Program-made: the position numbers and the translations under genes
The notes under the pieces: generated by a model
Databases searched by the model: none
The model's input: only the letters and a program-made list of their open reading frames with translations
What the model was told of the DNA's origin: nothing
Shown: piece after piece, positions 52,847 to 62,914 of the stretch
How positions within the stretch are numbered: the stretch's first letter is position 1
How the letters are laid out: each line of letters starts with the position of its first letter
Assembly (NCBI RefSeq): GCF_016907955.1
Contig: NZ_JAFBCX010000002.1
Location: 434,001 to 498,000 of the forward strand
Origin: Lentzea nigeriaca
Lineage (GTDB): Bacteria; Actinomycetota; Actinomycetes; Mycobacteriales; Pseudonocardiaceae
DNA: 64,000 nt
Direction of reading: 5' to 3'

Positions 52847-54544
52847 TCAGCAGTTCGGACGGCAGCGGCGTTGCGAGACCGCGTCCAGCAGCACGCCGCG
52901 GATGTCCTCCGGGTTCGGCGCCTGATACGCCTTGCCGCCGGTAGCGGCCGCAATGGCTCGCAGCGCGTCCATGTCGACCTCGTCACCGAGGCCGACCATG
53001 ATGATCGGCACCGGCTTCGCGGGATCCGCCTCCCGCTTCAGCGTCTCGATCAACGCGGCGGTGTCGATCGACGAGATGTCGTCGTTGCGCCCGTCCGTCA
53101 TCAGCACGACGGAGTTGACCTTCGACGGGTCGTACCCGGCCAGCACGTGCCGGAACGCCGCCAGCGTCGTGTCGTTCAGCGCCGTGCCGCCGCCGACGAG
53201 CCCGGTCAGCTGGCTGGCGCCGGCCTCCAGCCGCTTGCGGCGCGTGACGCCCGCCAGGGGTTCACCCAGCGGCCCTATCGGCACCAGCTCGATCCAGTCC
53301 TGCGGCGGCTTCTTGTCGGTCGAGAACGCCCACAGGCCGATCTGCGTGGTGTCCGGCAGCATTCCGAGCGCGGTCATGGAGGCCTCGGTGGCCGCCTCGA
53401 TGCGGGTCTTGCCGTTCCGGCCCTTCTCGATCATCGAGCCGGAGACGTCGATGACGGTCAGCATCCGCATGTCCAGGCTGATGGCGCCCCACGTGCGCAG
53501 CAGCTCGGAGACCTGGTCGGCGTTCGGCGTCTCGATCAGCTTCACGTCGCCCGCCTGCACGCCCTCGACGTCGGTCGACCACTTGGCCGGCGCGGCGCCC
53601 TGCACGGTGCGGAAGCCCGCCTCGCCGAAGCGCTTCACGGTGTCGGCGGAGCGGAGGACCTTCTCGAACTCGGCCGCCGCCTCGCCGATGCCGTCCGGCT
53701 CGTTCTGGCGCGAGACGCGGACGAGCGGGTAGTCGAACGAGAGCGTGCCCTCCTTGGGCGGGGCGCCCAGAACGGCGTTGTCCCTGACCGAGCGGTTGTT
53801 CGCCACCACCGACTGCTCGGGGGCTGCGAAGAGCGGCGCCTTGTCGGCGTCGGTGGTGACCTTGCCGAACGCGTCGCGCACCGACGGCACGGCGTTGCGG
53901 CCCACGCGCAGCAGGGCGCCGACCAGCTCCGGCTTCGGCGTTCCGTCCGGGTTGCCGAGCAGCGTGCGGATCACGAAGAGGGTGGCGAGGCCCTCCGAGG
54001 TCATCGTCGGGTCGCTCAGGGAGACGCTGACCTTGGTGTCGAGGACCTTGGACCAGGACACTGGCGAGACCGGGAAGCCGATCTTGCCCATGGCCTTCTC
54101 GGAACCGGCCAGCACGAGCGGGCTGGAGGCGAGCGAGGGCTTGATGTCCAGCTTCGGGGCCTCCGGGCCGGTCTCGGCGGCCTGGCGCTGGGCCTCCGCG
54201 GCCCACATCGAGGAGTCGGGGATCCACAGGGCGTGGGGGTTGATCTGCGCGGTGGGGAGCTCGTTCGCCACGTCGGCCGCGTTGCGCGACTCGACCTGGA
54301 CCTGGACGCACCGGCCGTTCACGACCGGTTGTGACCGCTGGTAGTCCTGCGCCGCCGCGTTCACCACATCTAACGCGGCGGGTGTGACGGCGACCTTCAA
54401 CGGCAGTGCGCCGGAGCAGTCGGCGCCGCTGGTGACACGCAGTGCCACGACCGTGACGCCCGCCGCCGCGACCACTCCGAGCAGGGCGGCCACGGGCAGA
54501 GCCACCCGCCGGAACAATCCGGGGGACGTGTGACGTGCTGACAT
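52847..54544 (-). CDS. substrate-binding plus VWA domain protein, membrane-anchored
   Basis: 565 residues. A membrane helix (12-35) anchors an extracellular solute-binding-like domain (about 45-355) with a Cys pair, followed by a von Willebrand A domain whose MIDAS motif DVSGS lies at 366-370 with later TDGRND and the conserved Thr. The C-terminus has two Cys (RRCRPNC). Similar proteins in Streptomyces are annotated as 'VWA and extracellular solute-binding'. A role in sensing or anchoring is inferred; it converges on hpt. Confidence 0.85.
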   Translation of the reverse strand: MSARHTSPGLFRRVALPVAALLGVVAAAGVTVVALRVTSGADCSGALPLKVAVTPAALDVVNAAAQDYQRSQPVVNGRCVQVQVESRNAADVANELPTAQINPHALWIPDSSMWAAEAQRQAAETGPEAPKLDIKPSLASSPLVLAGSEKAMGKIGFPVSPVSWSKVLDTKVSVSLSDPTMTSEGLATLFVIRTLLGNPDGTPKPELVGALLRVGRNAVPSVRDAFGKVTTDADKAPLFAAPEQSVVANNRSVRDNAVLGAPPKEGTLSFDYPLVRVSRQNEPDGIGEAAAEFEKVLRSADTVKRFGEAGFRTVQGAAPAKWSTDVEGVQAGDVKLIETPNADQVSELLRTWGAISLDMRMLTVIDVSGSMIEKGRNGKTRIEAATEASMTALGMLPDTTQIGLWAFSTDKKPPQDWIELVPIGPLGEPLAGVTRRKRLEAGASQLTGLVGGGTALNDTTLAAFRHVLAGYDPSKVNSVVLMTDGRNDDISSIDTAALIETLKREADPAKPVPIIMVGLGDEVDMDALRAIAAATGGKAYQAPNPEDIRGVLLDAVSQRRCRPNC

Positions 54545-54872
54545 ACAGTTACTTACCTTCGGTCACGTGTTCACTCTTTCGAGTGGCGGGGAAACACTCG
54601 GGGGATCGAATGAGGATGACATGTGACCCCCAAACGTAATGAGATGGCGTGAGCTGCGTCACTCGTCTGGACGGCCGTATTTGTTCCGGATGAACCAAAC
54701 AGCGTGAACGTGCGTGGCAGGGGTCACGGGCGGGAACCCGGGACGGTCGCCGACCGTTGGTTGCTCAGTACCCGACCAGCGGGCGGTAGGCTGGTCGGAC
54801 GCGGTATGTGGGTCTTCCACTGCCCGACGCGCAAGTCAGGGAGGGTCGAGGCCGCCCGCCGGCCGTAAGTGC
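54545..54872. other. 328-base divergent region upstream of ftsH
   Basis: No gene is supported. A TAGGCT -10-like hexamer (54787-54792), preceded by TTGCTC (54761-54766) at an overlong spacing of 20, is the best candidate ftsH promoter. The leader to the ftsH ATG is then about 80 bases. The vWA gene's promoter must lie in the left part. Confidence 0.45.
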
Positions 54873-57044
54873 ATGGACCGCAAGCGCCTGCTTCGCAACC
54901 CGCTGCTGTGGATCGCTGCGGTGTTGCTGCTCTACTTCGTCTTCACCGTGCTCTTCGACGACTCACGGGGCTACCACCCGGTCAAGACGTCCCAAGCGCT
55001 CCAACAGGTGCGGGACGGCAAGGTCAAGGAAGCCACGATCGAGGACAAGGAGCAGCGGCTCCGGCTCACCCTCACCGACGGTACGACGTTCGAGGGCAGC
55101 AACCGCCTCATCACGCAGTTCCCGGCCAGCGCGACGGACGAGATCTTCAACGTCCTCGACCAGGCCGGCAACAAGCCGACCGTGGAGACCAAGGTCAGCC
55201 AGGAGTCCATCCTGATGCAGATCCTGATCTACCTCGTGCCGCTCGGCCTGCTGTTGCTGCTGCTGATGTGGATGATGAACAACGCCCAGGGCGGCGGTAA
55301 CCGCGTCCTGAACTTCGGCAAGTCCAAGGCCAAGCAGCTGTCCAAGGACATGCCCAAGACGACGTTCGCCGACGTCGCCGGTGCCGAGGAGGCCGTCGAG
55401 GAGCTCGAGGAGATCAAGGACTTCCTCCAGAACCCCGGCCGCTACCAGGCGCTCGGCGCGAAGATCCCGAAGGGCGTGCTGCTGTACGGCCCGCCTGGAA
55501 CCGGTAAGACGCTGCTCGCCAGGGCCGTCGCCGGTGAGGCCGGCGTCCCGTTCTACTCGATCTCCGGCTCGGACTTCGTCGAGATGTTCGTCGGTGTCGG
55601 CGCCTCGCGTGTGCGCGACCTGTTCGAGCAGGCCAAGCAGAACGCGCCGTGCATCATCTTCGTCGACGAGATCGACGCGGTGGGCCGCCACCGCGGTGCC
55701 GGTCTCGGCGGTGGTCACGACGAGCGCGAGCAGACGCTGAACCAGCTGCTCGTCGAGATGGACGGCTTCGACTCGCGCGGCGGGATCATCCTGATCGCGG
55801 CGACGAACCGTCCCGACATCCTCGACCCCGCGCTGCTGCGTCCTGGCCGTTTCGACCGCCAGATCCCGGTGTCCGCGCCGGACATGAAGGGCCGCAGGCA
55901 GATCCTCCGGGTGCACTCGAAGGGCAAGCCGCTCGCCTCCGACGCCGACCTCGACGGTCTCGCGAAGCGCACCGTCGGGTTCTCCGGCGCCGACCTCGCG
56001 AACGTCATCAACGAGGCCGCGCTGCTCACCGCCCGCCAGAACGGCCACGTCATCACGGCGGCCGCGCTGGAGGAGTCCGTCGACCGCGTGATCGGCGGTC
56101 CTGCCCGCAAGAGCAGGATCATCTCCGAGAAGGAGAAGAAGATCACCGCGTACCACGAGGCAGGGCACGCCCTGGCCGCGTGGGCCATGCCGGACATCGA
56201 CCCGCTCTACAAGGTCACGATCCTCGCCCGCGGCCGCACGGGTGGTCACGCCCTCGCGGTGCCGGAGGAGGACAAGGACCTGATGACCAGGTCCGAGATG
56301 ATCGCGCGGCTGGTGTTCGCACTGGGTGGCCGCTCGGCCGAGGAGCTCGTCTTCCACGAGCCCACCACCGGCGCGTCCAACGACATCGAGCAGGCGACCA
56401 AGATCGCTCGCGCGATGGTCACCGAGTACGGCATGAGCGCGCGGCTCGGCGCCGTGAAGTACGGCCAGGAGCAGGGCGAGCCGTTCCTCGGCCGCTCGGC
56501 GGGCCGTCAGGCCGACTACTCGCTCGAGGTCGCGCACGAGATCGACGAGGAGGTGCGCAAGCTCATCGAGGCCGCGCACACCGAGGCGTACGAGGTGCTC
56601 AACACCTACCGCGACGTCCTCGACAACCTCACTCGCGAGCTGCTCGAGAAGGAGACGCTGCACCGCAAGGACCTGGAGCGGATCTTCACGGGCGTCGAGA
56701 AGCGGCCGCGGATCACCCAGTTCAACGACTTCGGTGACCGCACGCCGTCCGACATCCCGCCGATCAAGACCCCCGGCGAGCTCGCCAAGGAGCGCGGGGA
56801 GCCGTGGCCGCCGGTCGTCGAGGACACCATCGAGAAGGAGTTGCAGCAGGAGCCTGCTGCGGCGCCGACCGAGGAGCTGCCGTCGCCGAACGGTTCCAAC
56901 GGCGTGCACCAGCCGACGAACCAGTCGGGCCCGCCGAACTACGGCGCCCCGCCCGGATGGACCCCGGCGACCGTGCCCGGCGGCAAGCCGCACAACGTCT
57001 GGGAGCCGAAGAAGCCGCAGTCGGATCAGGACGAGCGGCAGTGA
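54873..57044 (+). CDS. ftsH: ATP-dependent zinc metalloprotease FtsH
   Basis: 723 residues. Two N-terminal membrane helices (11-28 and 116-135) flank a small extracellular domain. Walker A GPPGTGKT at 206-213, Walker B IIFVDEID at 261-268, and the zinc site HEAGH at 428-432 are all intact. The last 120 residues form a Pro/Gln/Asn-rich tail typical of actinobacterial FtsH. It degrades damaged membrane proteins and regulators. Longer open frame upstream lacks support, so the ATG at 54873 ([10 protein letters not shown]) is used. Coupled to folE by GTGA. Confidence 0.95.
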   Translation: MDRKRLLRNPLLWIAAVLLLYFVFTVLFDDSRGYHPVKTSQALQQVRDGKVKEATIEDKEQRLRLTLTDGTTFEGSNRLITQFPASATDEIFNVLDQAGNKPTVETKVSQESILMQILIYLVPLGLLLLLLMWMMNNAQGGGNRVLNFGKSKAKQLSKDMPKTTFADVAGAEEAVEELEEIKDFLQNPGRYQALGAKIPKGVLLYGPPGTGKTLLARAVAGEAGVPFYSISGSDFVEMFVGVGASRVRDLFEQAKQNAPCIIFVDEIDAVGRHRGAGLGGGHDEREQTLNQLLVEMDGFDSRGGIILIAATNRPDILDPALLRPGRFDRQIPVSAPDMKGRRQILRVHSKGKPLASDADLDGLAKRTVGFSGADLANVINEAALLTARQNGHVITAAALEESVDRVIGGPARKSRIISEKEKKITAYHEAGHALAAWAMPDIDPLYKVTILARGRTGGHALAVPEEDKDLMTRSEMIARLVFALGGRSAEELVFHEPTTGASNDIEQATKIARAMVTEYGMSARLGAVKYGQEQGEPFLGRSAGRQADYSLEVAHEIDEEVRKLIEAAHTEAYEVLNTYRDVLDNLTRELLEKETLHRKDLERIFTGVEKRPRITQFNDFGDRTPSDIPPIKTPGELAKERGEPWPPVVEDTIEKELQQEPAAAPTEELPSPNGSNGVHQPTNQSGPPNYGAPPGWTPATVPGGKPHNVWEPKKPQSDQDERQ

Positions 57045-57688
57045 CAGAGCAGCACCAGCTCGACGCAGACGCCGGTCTCACCCGCAACGGGGAGGCCGGC
57101 GTCTCCGCGCGGCGGGTCTTCGACCAGGCGCGCGCTGAGGCGGCGGTGCGCGAGCTGCTGATCGCGTGCGGTGAGGATCCGGAGCGCGAGGGCCTGCGCG
57201 AGACGCCCGCTCGGGTGGCGCGGGCTTACCGGGAGTTGTTCGCGGGCCTCTACACCGACGCGGACAGCGTGCTCGCGAAGACGTTCGACGAGAGCCACGA
57301 GGAGCTCGTCCTCGTCACCGACATCCCGATGTTCAGCTTCTGCGAGCACCACCTGCTGCCGTTCCACGGCGTCGCGCACGTCGGGTACATCCCGAACGAG
57401 GCGGGCAGGGTGACGGGGCTGTCGAAGCTCGCACGGCTCGTCGACCTCTACTCGAAGCGGCCGCAGGTGCAGGAACGGCTGACCTCGCAGGTCGCGGACG
57501 CGCTGGTGCGCAGGCTGGAACCGCGCGGCGTGATCGTGGTCGTCGAGGCGGAGCACCTGTGCATGGGCATGCGCGGCGTGCGCAAGCCCGGCTCGCGCAC
57601 GACGACGTCGGCGGTGCGCGGGCTGCTGCGCACGTCCGCCTCCTCGCGGGCGGAGGCGATCGAGCTGATCAGGGGCCGGTTGCGGTGA
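57041..57688 (+). CDS. folE: GTP cyclohydrolase I
   Basis: 215 residues. First step of the folate/pterin pathway: GTP to 7,8-dihydroneopterin triphosphate. Zinc and active-site residues are visible in [13 protein letters not shown] and [20 protein letters not shown] start in the ftsH stop. First of four contiguous fol genes. Confidence 0.95.
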   Translation: MTEQHQLDADAGLTRNGEAGVSARRVFDQARAEAAVRELLIACGEDPEREGLRETPARVARAYRELFAGLYTDADSVLAKTFDESHEELVLVTDIPMFSFCEHHLLPFHGVAHVGYIPNEAGRVTGLSKLARLVDLYSKRPQVQERLTSQVADALVRRLEPRGVIVVVEAEHLCMGMRGVRKPGSRTTTSAVRGLLRTSASSRAEAIELIRGRLR

Positions 57689-58506
57689 GCCCGTTGCCGA
57701 AGCCCGGCAGGTGTGTCGTGATGGGCGTGCTGAACGTGACGCCGGATTCGTTCTCCGACGGCGGCAGGTACATCGACCGGCGGGACGCCGTCGCGCACGG
57801 CATCGCGATGCACCAGCGCGGTGCCGACCTGATCGACGTCGGCGGCGAGTCGACGCGTCCCGGCGCCGAACGGGTGGAGCCCGCCGAGGAGATCTCACGG
57901 GTCGTGCCGGTGATCCGCGCGCTGGTCGCCGAGGGCGTGCCGGTCAGCGTGGACACCATGCGCGCCGCCGTCGCCTCGGCGGCACTGGAGGCGGGCGCCT
58001 CGATCGTGAACGACGTCTCCGGCGGGCTGGCCGATCCCCGGATGGCGTCCGTGGTGGCCGCTGCCGGTGTGCCGTACGTGTTGATGCACTGGCGGGGCCA
58101 CAGCACGGAGATGGACTCGTTGGCGACGTACGACGACGTGGTCAGCGACGTGCGCGACGAGCTGCTGCAGCGCGTCGAGGCCGCGGTGGCGGCCGGCGTC
58201 GCGGAGTCGTCGATCGTGCTCGACCCCGGCCTGGGTTTCGCGAAGCTCGGTGACCACAACTGGGAGTTGCTGCAGCGCCTGGACGAACTGGTGGAGCTGG
58301 GTTTCCCGGTGCTGGTCGGGGCGTCGCGCAAACGCTTCCTCGGCACGCTGCTCGGCGACCGTCCACCTGACGGCAGGGAGGACGCGACCGCGGCGGTGTC
58401 TGCTCTTGCCGCGTTCAACGGAGCGTGGGGTGTGCGGGTGCACGACGTCGACCGGTCGCTGGACGCGGTCGCCGTCGCCGGGGCGTGGAGGCGGGGACAT
58501 GGCTGA
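57685..58506 (+). CDS. folP: dihydropteroate synthase
   Basis: 273 residues. TIM-barrel enzyme that joins dihydropterin pyrophosphate and p-aminobenzoate, the sulfonamide target. Signature segments [25 protein letters not shown], the NDVSGG motif and [10 protein letters not shown] are complete. The GTG at 57685 overlaps folE (GTGA). folB starts inside its last codons. Confidence 0.95.
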   Translation: MSPLPKPGRCVVMGVLNVTPDSFSDGGRYIDRRDAVAHGIAMHQRGADLIDVGGESTRPGAERVEPAEEISRVVPVIRALVAEGVPVSVDTMRAAVASAALEAGASIVNDVSGGLADPRMASVVAAAGVPYVLMHWRGHSTEMDSLATYDDVVSDVRDELLQRVEAAVAAGVAESSIVLDPGLGFAKLGDHNWELLQRLDELVELGFPVLVGASRKRFLGTLLGDRPPDGREDATAAVSALAAFNGAWGVRVHDVDRSLDAVAVAGAWRRGHG

Positions 58507-58888
58507 CCGGATCGCGTTGACGGGCCTGCGGGTCCGGGGCAACCACGGCGTCTTCGAGCACGAGAAGCGCGACGGCCAGGAGTTCGTCGTGGACATCACG
58601 CTCTGGCTCGACCTCAGCTCGGCGTCCCGCACGGACGATCTCAAGGAGACCTACCACTACGGCGAGCTCGCCGAGATGGCCGCCGCGATCATCGGCGGCG
58701 AACCGTGCGATCTCATCGAGACGGTGGCCGGTCGCATCGCCGACGCCGCGATGACCGACACCAGGCTGCACGCGGTCGAGGTGACGGTGCACAAGCCGTC
58801 CGCCCCGATCCCGCTGACCTTCGACGACGTGTCGGTGACGATCCGCCGCTCGCGTCGGCTGGCCGCGCCTCTCAAAGAGGCGAAATGA
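58499..58888 (+). CDS. folB: dihydroneopterin aldolase
   Basis: 129 residues. It converts dihydroneopterin to 6-hydroxymethyl-dihydropterin and glycolaldehyde. The [19 protein letters not shown] start and the [12 protein letters not shown] region are typical. It overlaps folP by 8 bases and folK by ATGA. ATG at 58499. Confidence 0.93.
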   Translation: MADRIALTGLRVRGNHGVFEHEKRDGQEFVVDITLWLDLSSASRTDDLKETYHYGELAEMAAAIIGGEPCDLIETVAGRIADAAMTDTRLHAVEVTVHKPSAPIPLTFDDVSVTIRRSRRLAAPLKEAK

Positions 58889-59382
58889 CCCGCGCGGTCC
58901 TGTCGATCGGCTCGAACCTCGGTGACCGGTTCGCGTTCCTGCAGTCGGTGGTGGACGGCCTGAAGCCGTACGTCGTCGCGGTGTCGCCCGTGTACGAAAC
59001 GGCGGCGTGGGGTGTGGAGGACCAGCCGGACTTCCTCAACGCCGTGGTGATCGTGGCTGCCGACGACGTCGACGAGTGGGGTTGGCTGCGGCGCGGTCAG
59101 GAACTGGAGAACGCCGCCGGGCGCGTGCGGGAGAAGCGCTGGGGCCCGCGCACGTTGGACGTGGACGTGGTTTCGGTGGACGGGGTGACCTCGGACCACC
59201 CGGAGCTGCTTCTGCCGCATCCTGGGGCGTTTGAGCGTGCGACGGTCCTCATCCCGTGGCTCGACGTCGAACCGGATGCTGTGCTGCCGGGCCACGGACC
59301 CGTTGCCGCGCTGCCGGTTTCGGCGGAAGGCGTGCGGCGGCGCGACGATCTCGTGCTGCGTTCGGGTTGGATGGACGCGTGA
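58885..59382 (+). CDS. folK: 6-hydroxymethyl-7,8-dihydropterin pyrophosphokinase
   Basis: 165 residues. It transfers pyrophosphate from ATP to the pterin, supplying FolP. The SIGSNLGDR start, QPDFLNAVV, and [11 protein letters not shown] with the paired Asp ligands are complete. Order in the operon is folE-P-B-K. GTGA overlap with the DUF3180 gene. Confidence 0.94.
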   Translation: MTRAVLSIGSNLGDRFAFLQSVVDGLKPYVVAVSPVYETAAWGVEDQPDFLNAVVIVAADDVDEWGWLRRGQELENAAGRVREKRWGPRTLDVDVVSVDGVTSDHPELLLPHPGAFERATVLIPWLDVEPDAVLPGHGPVAALPVSAEGVRRRDDLVLRSGWMDA

Positions 59383-59828
59383 GGTTCACCCGTCCCCGTG
59401 ACCTGGCGACGATCGCGATCATCGCCGGGCTGCTGGCCCACCTGCTGCTGCGATTCGCGTACGACTCGATGCCGCCGCTGCCTCAGCTGGCCGGGTCCAC
59501 GCTGCTGGTGATCGCGCTCGTCGAGGTCGTGCTCGCGTTCTCGTTGCGAGCGCGGATCCAGCGGCGCTCGCCGCGACCCGTGCAGCCGCTCACCGCGGCG
59601 CGTGCCGTCGCGCTCGCGAAGGCTTCCTCTGTTTTGGGCGCGTTGATGTTCGGTGCCTGGACGGGGCTGCTGATCTACACCGTGCCGGTGCGCGACGAGT
59701 TCGCCGCGGCCGGAAACGACCTGTTCGCAGCCGTTGTGGGGATGGTGTCGGCCGCTGCGCTGATCGCTGCCGCGCTGTGGCTCGAGCACTGCTGCAAGAC
59801 GCCGACGGAGACTCCCGGGAAGGATTAG
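59379..59828 (+). CDS. DUF3180 membrane protein
   Basis: 149 residues with four predicted helices. The start [21 protein letters not shown] is typical of the DUF3180 proteins that follow folK in mycobacteria (Rv3605c) and relatives. The end has two Cys (EHCCK). GTG start in the folK stop, so it is the last gene of the ftsH-fol operon. Function unknown. Confidence 0.85.
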   Translation: MRFTRPRDLATIAIIAGLLAHLLLRFAYDSMPPLPQLAGSTLLVIALVEVVLAFSLRARIQRRSPRPVQPLTAARAVALAKASSVLGALMFGAWTGLLIYTVPVRDEFAAAGNDLFAAVVGMVSAAALIAAALWLEHCCKTPTETPGKD

Positions 59829-59879
59829 ATACCCGGCCGTAGGGTCTCAGTCGCATAACTACGCGGTACCGTAGTGCGC

Positions 59880-61355
59880 ATGACCGGGCGAGGCGCGTCG
59901 ATCGACGACGAGCAGGAAGATCACGGTCGTGGCTCCGGGCGATTGCTGTTAGTAGCGGCATTGGCGCTCGCCCTCGTGGCCGCGGCGGTGCTCGTGCTGA
60001 GCGACAGCGCCCGCATGCTGCGCCTGGCCGTGGTGGCCGCGCTGTGGGCGGCACTGGTGGGCGCCTTCCTGGCCGCCAGATACCGCAAACAGGTCACGGA
60101 GCGCGACGACGAGGTGGCCGACCTCCAGTCCGTCTACGAGCTGGAGCTCGAGCGCGAGGTGGCCGCGCGCCGCGAGTACGAGCTCGAGATCGAGTCCGAG
60201 ACGCGCAAGCGGATCGAGGAGGAGTCGCGCGCGGACATCGACGCGCTGCGTGCCGACCTGAGGGCGTTGCGGGACAACCTCGAAGCCCTGCTGGGCGGCG
60301 ACGTCCTCGTCGAACGCGTGGCCCTGCGCGCCGAGTCGACCCGCCTGCGTTCCCTGGCCTCCGACGCCGCACGCCTGGCCTCGATGCCGGAGAAGCGCAT
60401 CATCAACGCCAAGCCCGCGATCACCGCGTCGGTGGCCGCGGAGAAGCCGTCCGAGCGCACGGAGCTGATCGAACGCGTCGCGCACGACGCCAAGGTCCAG
60501 CCGCCGCGCCGCGAACCCGCCCGCCCGGAGCCCGCACGGCCGGATCCGACCAGGACTTCGCCGCGGCCGCAGCCTGCCGTGGTGCGCCGCGAGCCCGTGA
60601 AGGCCGCGAAGCAGGAGCCGGCTCGCCCACAGCCCAGGCCCGCCGCCGGTGGCGTGGCCGCCCGGCTCGGTGGCGCCACGCCGCCCGCCGCCCCTCCCGC
60701 CCCGCCGGTCAAGGCGCCGCAGCCCGTGCAGGCGCAGGTCCAGCGCACCGAACGCGTGCCGCGCCCGCAGCCCCAGAACCGCGCCGAACCGCTGACGCGC
60801 CAGGCAGAGCCGCCGAAGGCGCCCGCGGCCGTCGCGAAGGCCGTCGAGACGCGCAAGCCGGAGCCTCGTTCCCGAGTGGCCGAGCGCACCGAGATGATCA
60901 ACCCGCAGGTGCTCGCCGAGTCCCGCTCGCAGCCGCCCGGTGGCGGCCGCCGCCGCGCCGACGACCGTCCCGCTGCCGACCAGGACAGCGGCTCGTGGGA
61001 GACCCTGAAGCCCGCCGGCGGTGGTCGTCGGCGCGCCGACGACCCGCCGTCACGCTCGTCCTCCGAGGACTCGCTGGTGTCGCTGCCGCCGACGGGCCGC
61101 CGCGCCGCGGACCAGTCGTCGGCCAGGTTGCCGGTGGTGTCCACCGGCAGGAGGTCCGCCGCGGACGACGCACCGGTCGCCGGACGCCGGGTGGCCGAGG
61201 AGTCGTCCACGCGCCTCCCCGCGGTCTCCACCGGCCGCAGGGCAGCCCCGGAGGACCCGTCCGGTGCGCACGCCGACGGCAAGTCCGTGAGCGAGCTGCT
61301 GGCGTCGCTGGGCGGTGGCGACGCGCCCCGTCGCCGGCGTCGCCGGGACGACTAG
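59880..61355 (+). CDS. Pro/Ala/Arg-rich membrane protein with coiled coil (Rv3604c type)
   Basis: 491 residues. Two N-terminal membrane helices (about 23-42 and 47-66) lead to an Arg/Glu coiled coil (about 70-125) and then a 350-residue disordered tail of Pro-Ala-Arg repeats with GGRRRADD and STGRRAA repeats. It ends in an acidic/Arg tail. Same place and layout as M. tuberculosis Rv3604c (DUF6779 type). Low-complexity tails of this kind are found in envelope and division proteins. An ATG at 59880 is used, with no strong Shine-Dalgarno. Confidence 0.8.
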   Translation: MTGRGASIDDEQEDHGRGSGRLLLVAALALALVAAAVLVLSDSARMLRLAVVAALWAALVGAFLAARYRKQVTERDDEVADLQSVYELELEREVAARREYELEIESETRKRIEEESRADIDALRADLRALRDNLEALLGGDVLVERVALRAESTRLRSLASDAARLASMPEKRIINAKPAITASVAAEKPSERTELIERVAHDAKVQPPRREPARPEPARPDPTRTSPRPQPAVVRREPVKAAKQEPARPQPRPAAGGVAARLGGATPPAAPPAPPVKAPQPVQAQVQRTERVPRPQPQNRAEPLTRQAEPPKAPAAVAKAVETRKPEPRSRVAERTEMINPQVLAESRSQPPGGGRRRADDRPAADQDSGSWETLKPAGGGRRRADDPPSRSSSEDSLVSLPPTGRRAADQSSARLPVVSTGRRSAADDAPVAGRRVAEESSTRLPAVSTGRRAAPEDPSGAHADGKSVSELLASLGGGDAPRRRRRRDD

Positions 61356-62441
61356 CTACTTGTCGATGTCGCCGACGATGACGGCGAACGAGCTGAGTGC
61401 TGCGGGAAGGTCGTCGACCGTGGTGTCCGGCAACAGCGCCGACAGCGCCTGAACGTTGTTGAACGACGGCGTGCGCAGCTTGAGGCGCCACGGCGTCTTC
61501 TCGCCGCGCGACGACAGGTGCACGCCCGAGGTGCCGAGCGGCGCCTCGACTCGCGTGTAGACCGAGCCCTCAGGTGCCTTGATGGCCTTGGGCAGACGAA
61601 CGTTCACCGGTCCCGACGGCAGCTGTTCCAAGCATTGCGTCGCCAACGCGACAGACAGCCGCGCCTCGTCCAGAAGGCACCGCACGCGCGCAGCGGCGTC
61701 GCCCTCGGTCCGCACGACCGGCGTGAAGGACAACGCCTTGTAGGCGGGCAACGGGTCGTCTCGCCGCAGATCGAAGTCCACTCCGCTGGCCCGCCCGATG
61801 GGCCCGGTGACCCCGTACGCCAACGCGTCGGCGCGCGGCAGAACGCCGAGCCCTTCCAGCCGTGAGAAGTCGATCTCCAGCTCGTTGACGTCCACAGTGG
61901 ACAGAAACTCGGCGACCCGCGCGGTCCAGCCAGCCGGCACGTCCTCGCGCAGGCCGCCGATCCGGTTGAACATGAAGTGGATGCGGCCGCCCGACGCCTC
62001 TTCCATCAGCGACTGCACGCCTTCGCGGTACACGGCGGCGTTGGGGGACAACGGGGTCAGGAAGACCATGTGCGCCATCAGGCGGTTGAGCTCGCACAGC
62101 AGCACGCGCAGCCATTGGGCGCGTGCCGGGACGTCCATGCCCGTCATGCGCTCGACGGCCAGCGCCACGGCCAGCTCGTTGCAGAACGCGGAAAGCCAGT
62201 CGTGGCGGTTGGCGAGCGTCAGGACCTGGCGGTAGTCGCGGACCTCGAACAGCTTCTCGGCACCGCGGTGCAGGTGCCCGACGAGTGGCTCGGCCGCGGT
62301 GATCACCAGCTCCGGGGTGACCGTCAGGCGCAGGCGGTAGGCGCCGTGGGCGGACGGGTGCAGTGGGCCCAGGTCGATCACGCGGTCGACGCCCAGGTAC
62401 TGGGCGCCAGCGCCCACGCCGACGGTGATCTGCTCGCTCAC
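61356..62441 (-). CDS. orphan NuoD-like (complex I 49-kDa/Ni-Fe hydrogenase large-subunit fold) protein
   Basis: 361 residues, shorter than canonical NuoD. Family motifs are LGPLHPSAHGAYRL (canonical GPQHPAAHG), VGHLHRGAEKLFE and GPIGRASGVDFDLRRDDP. The quinone-pocket Tyr of NuoD (DY-L/V-S/A) is Trp here (RHDWLSA). No other nuo gene is near. It is downstream of a DUF1203 gene and a NDUFAF7/MidA-like methyltransferase, all on this strand. It may act with a hydrogenase-like or quinone-independent partner, or be a regulator. Confidence 0.75.
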   Translation of the reverse strand: MSEQITVGVGAGAQYLGVDRVIDLGPLHPSAHGAYRLRLTVTPELVITAAEPLVGHLHRGAEKLFEVRDYRQVLTLANRHDWLSAFCNELAVALAVERMTGMDVPARAQWLRVLLCELNRLMAHMVFLTPLSPNAAVYREGVQSLMEEASGGRIHFMFNRIGGLREDVPAGWTARVAEFLSTVDVNELEIDFSRLEGLGVLPRADALAYGVTGPIGRASGVDFDLRRDDPLPAYKALSFTPVVRTEGDAAARVRCLLDEARLSVALATQCLEQLPSGPVNVRLPKAIKAPEGSVYTRVEAPLGTSGVHLSSRGEKTPWRLKLRTPSFNNVQALSALLPDTTVDDLPAALSSFAVIVGDIDK

Positions 62442-62474
62442 CCGAGCATGGTTTCACGAGGCTGGGAACACGGC

Positions 62475-62897
62475 TCACGCCCTCGTGATCGCGAAGTAGA
62501 AGCACCCGTGCGAGACGCTGCGGACCTGGAGCGTCTCGATTGTAGGATCGTTGAACAATTCCTCGATCTTACGATCGAATGATCCCTGCTCGACGATGCC
62601 GCCGTCGGTGATCTGACCAGCGGCATTGTAGGAACGTAGGATCCGGGGATTGTTCAACAGTTCAGCGGGGAGACGATCCAACGAAGGCTCTGCAGGGCAG
62701 TCGACGTGCGTGAAGATCGGCCCGACCTCGGCGTACGGCCCCTTGCCCGCGTCGGGCGAGTAGCGGAACAGCCAGACCGGCTCGTCCGGCAGCGACTTCC
62801 GCAGGCAGCAGCGCAGCGGCACGTCGGGTTCGGAGGCCCGGTACTCCCGGCCGGGGTCGGACAGGGCGGCGGACGGCGGCACGTTGTGGATTCGCAT
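62475..62897 (-). CDS. DUF1203 domain protein
   Basis: 140 residues. MRIHNVPPSAALSDPGREY, then LRCCLRKSLPDEPVWLFRYSP and a C-terminal HGCFYFAITRA match the DUF1203 layout; the vicinal CC may be a redox or metal site. It stands between the methyltransferase and the NuoD-like gene, with gaps of 17 and 33 bases, so all three are probably one operon. The ATG at 62897 is used. Function unknown. Confidence 0.7.
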   Translation of the reverse strand: MRIHNVPPSAALSDPGREYRASEPDVPLRCCLRKSLPDEPVWLFRYSPDAGKGPYAEVGPIFTHVDCPAEPSLDRLPAELLNNPRILRSYNAAGQITDGGIVEQGSFDRKIEELFNDPTIETLQVRSVSHGCFYFAITRA

Positions 62898-62914
62898 GCC
62901 GGCAACGATCGTCG

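Noticed and set aside
54963..56993. Long open frame antisense to ftsH (676 codons)
   Set aside because: High-GC coding DNA with G/C at third positions leaves the complementary frame open. It has no start signal, and the Walker A, Walker B and HEAGH motifs prove the plus-strand gene.
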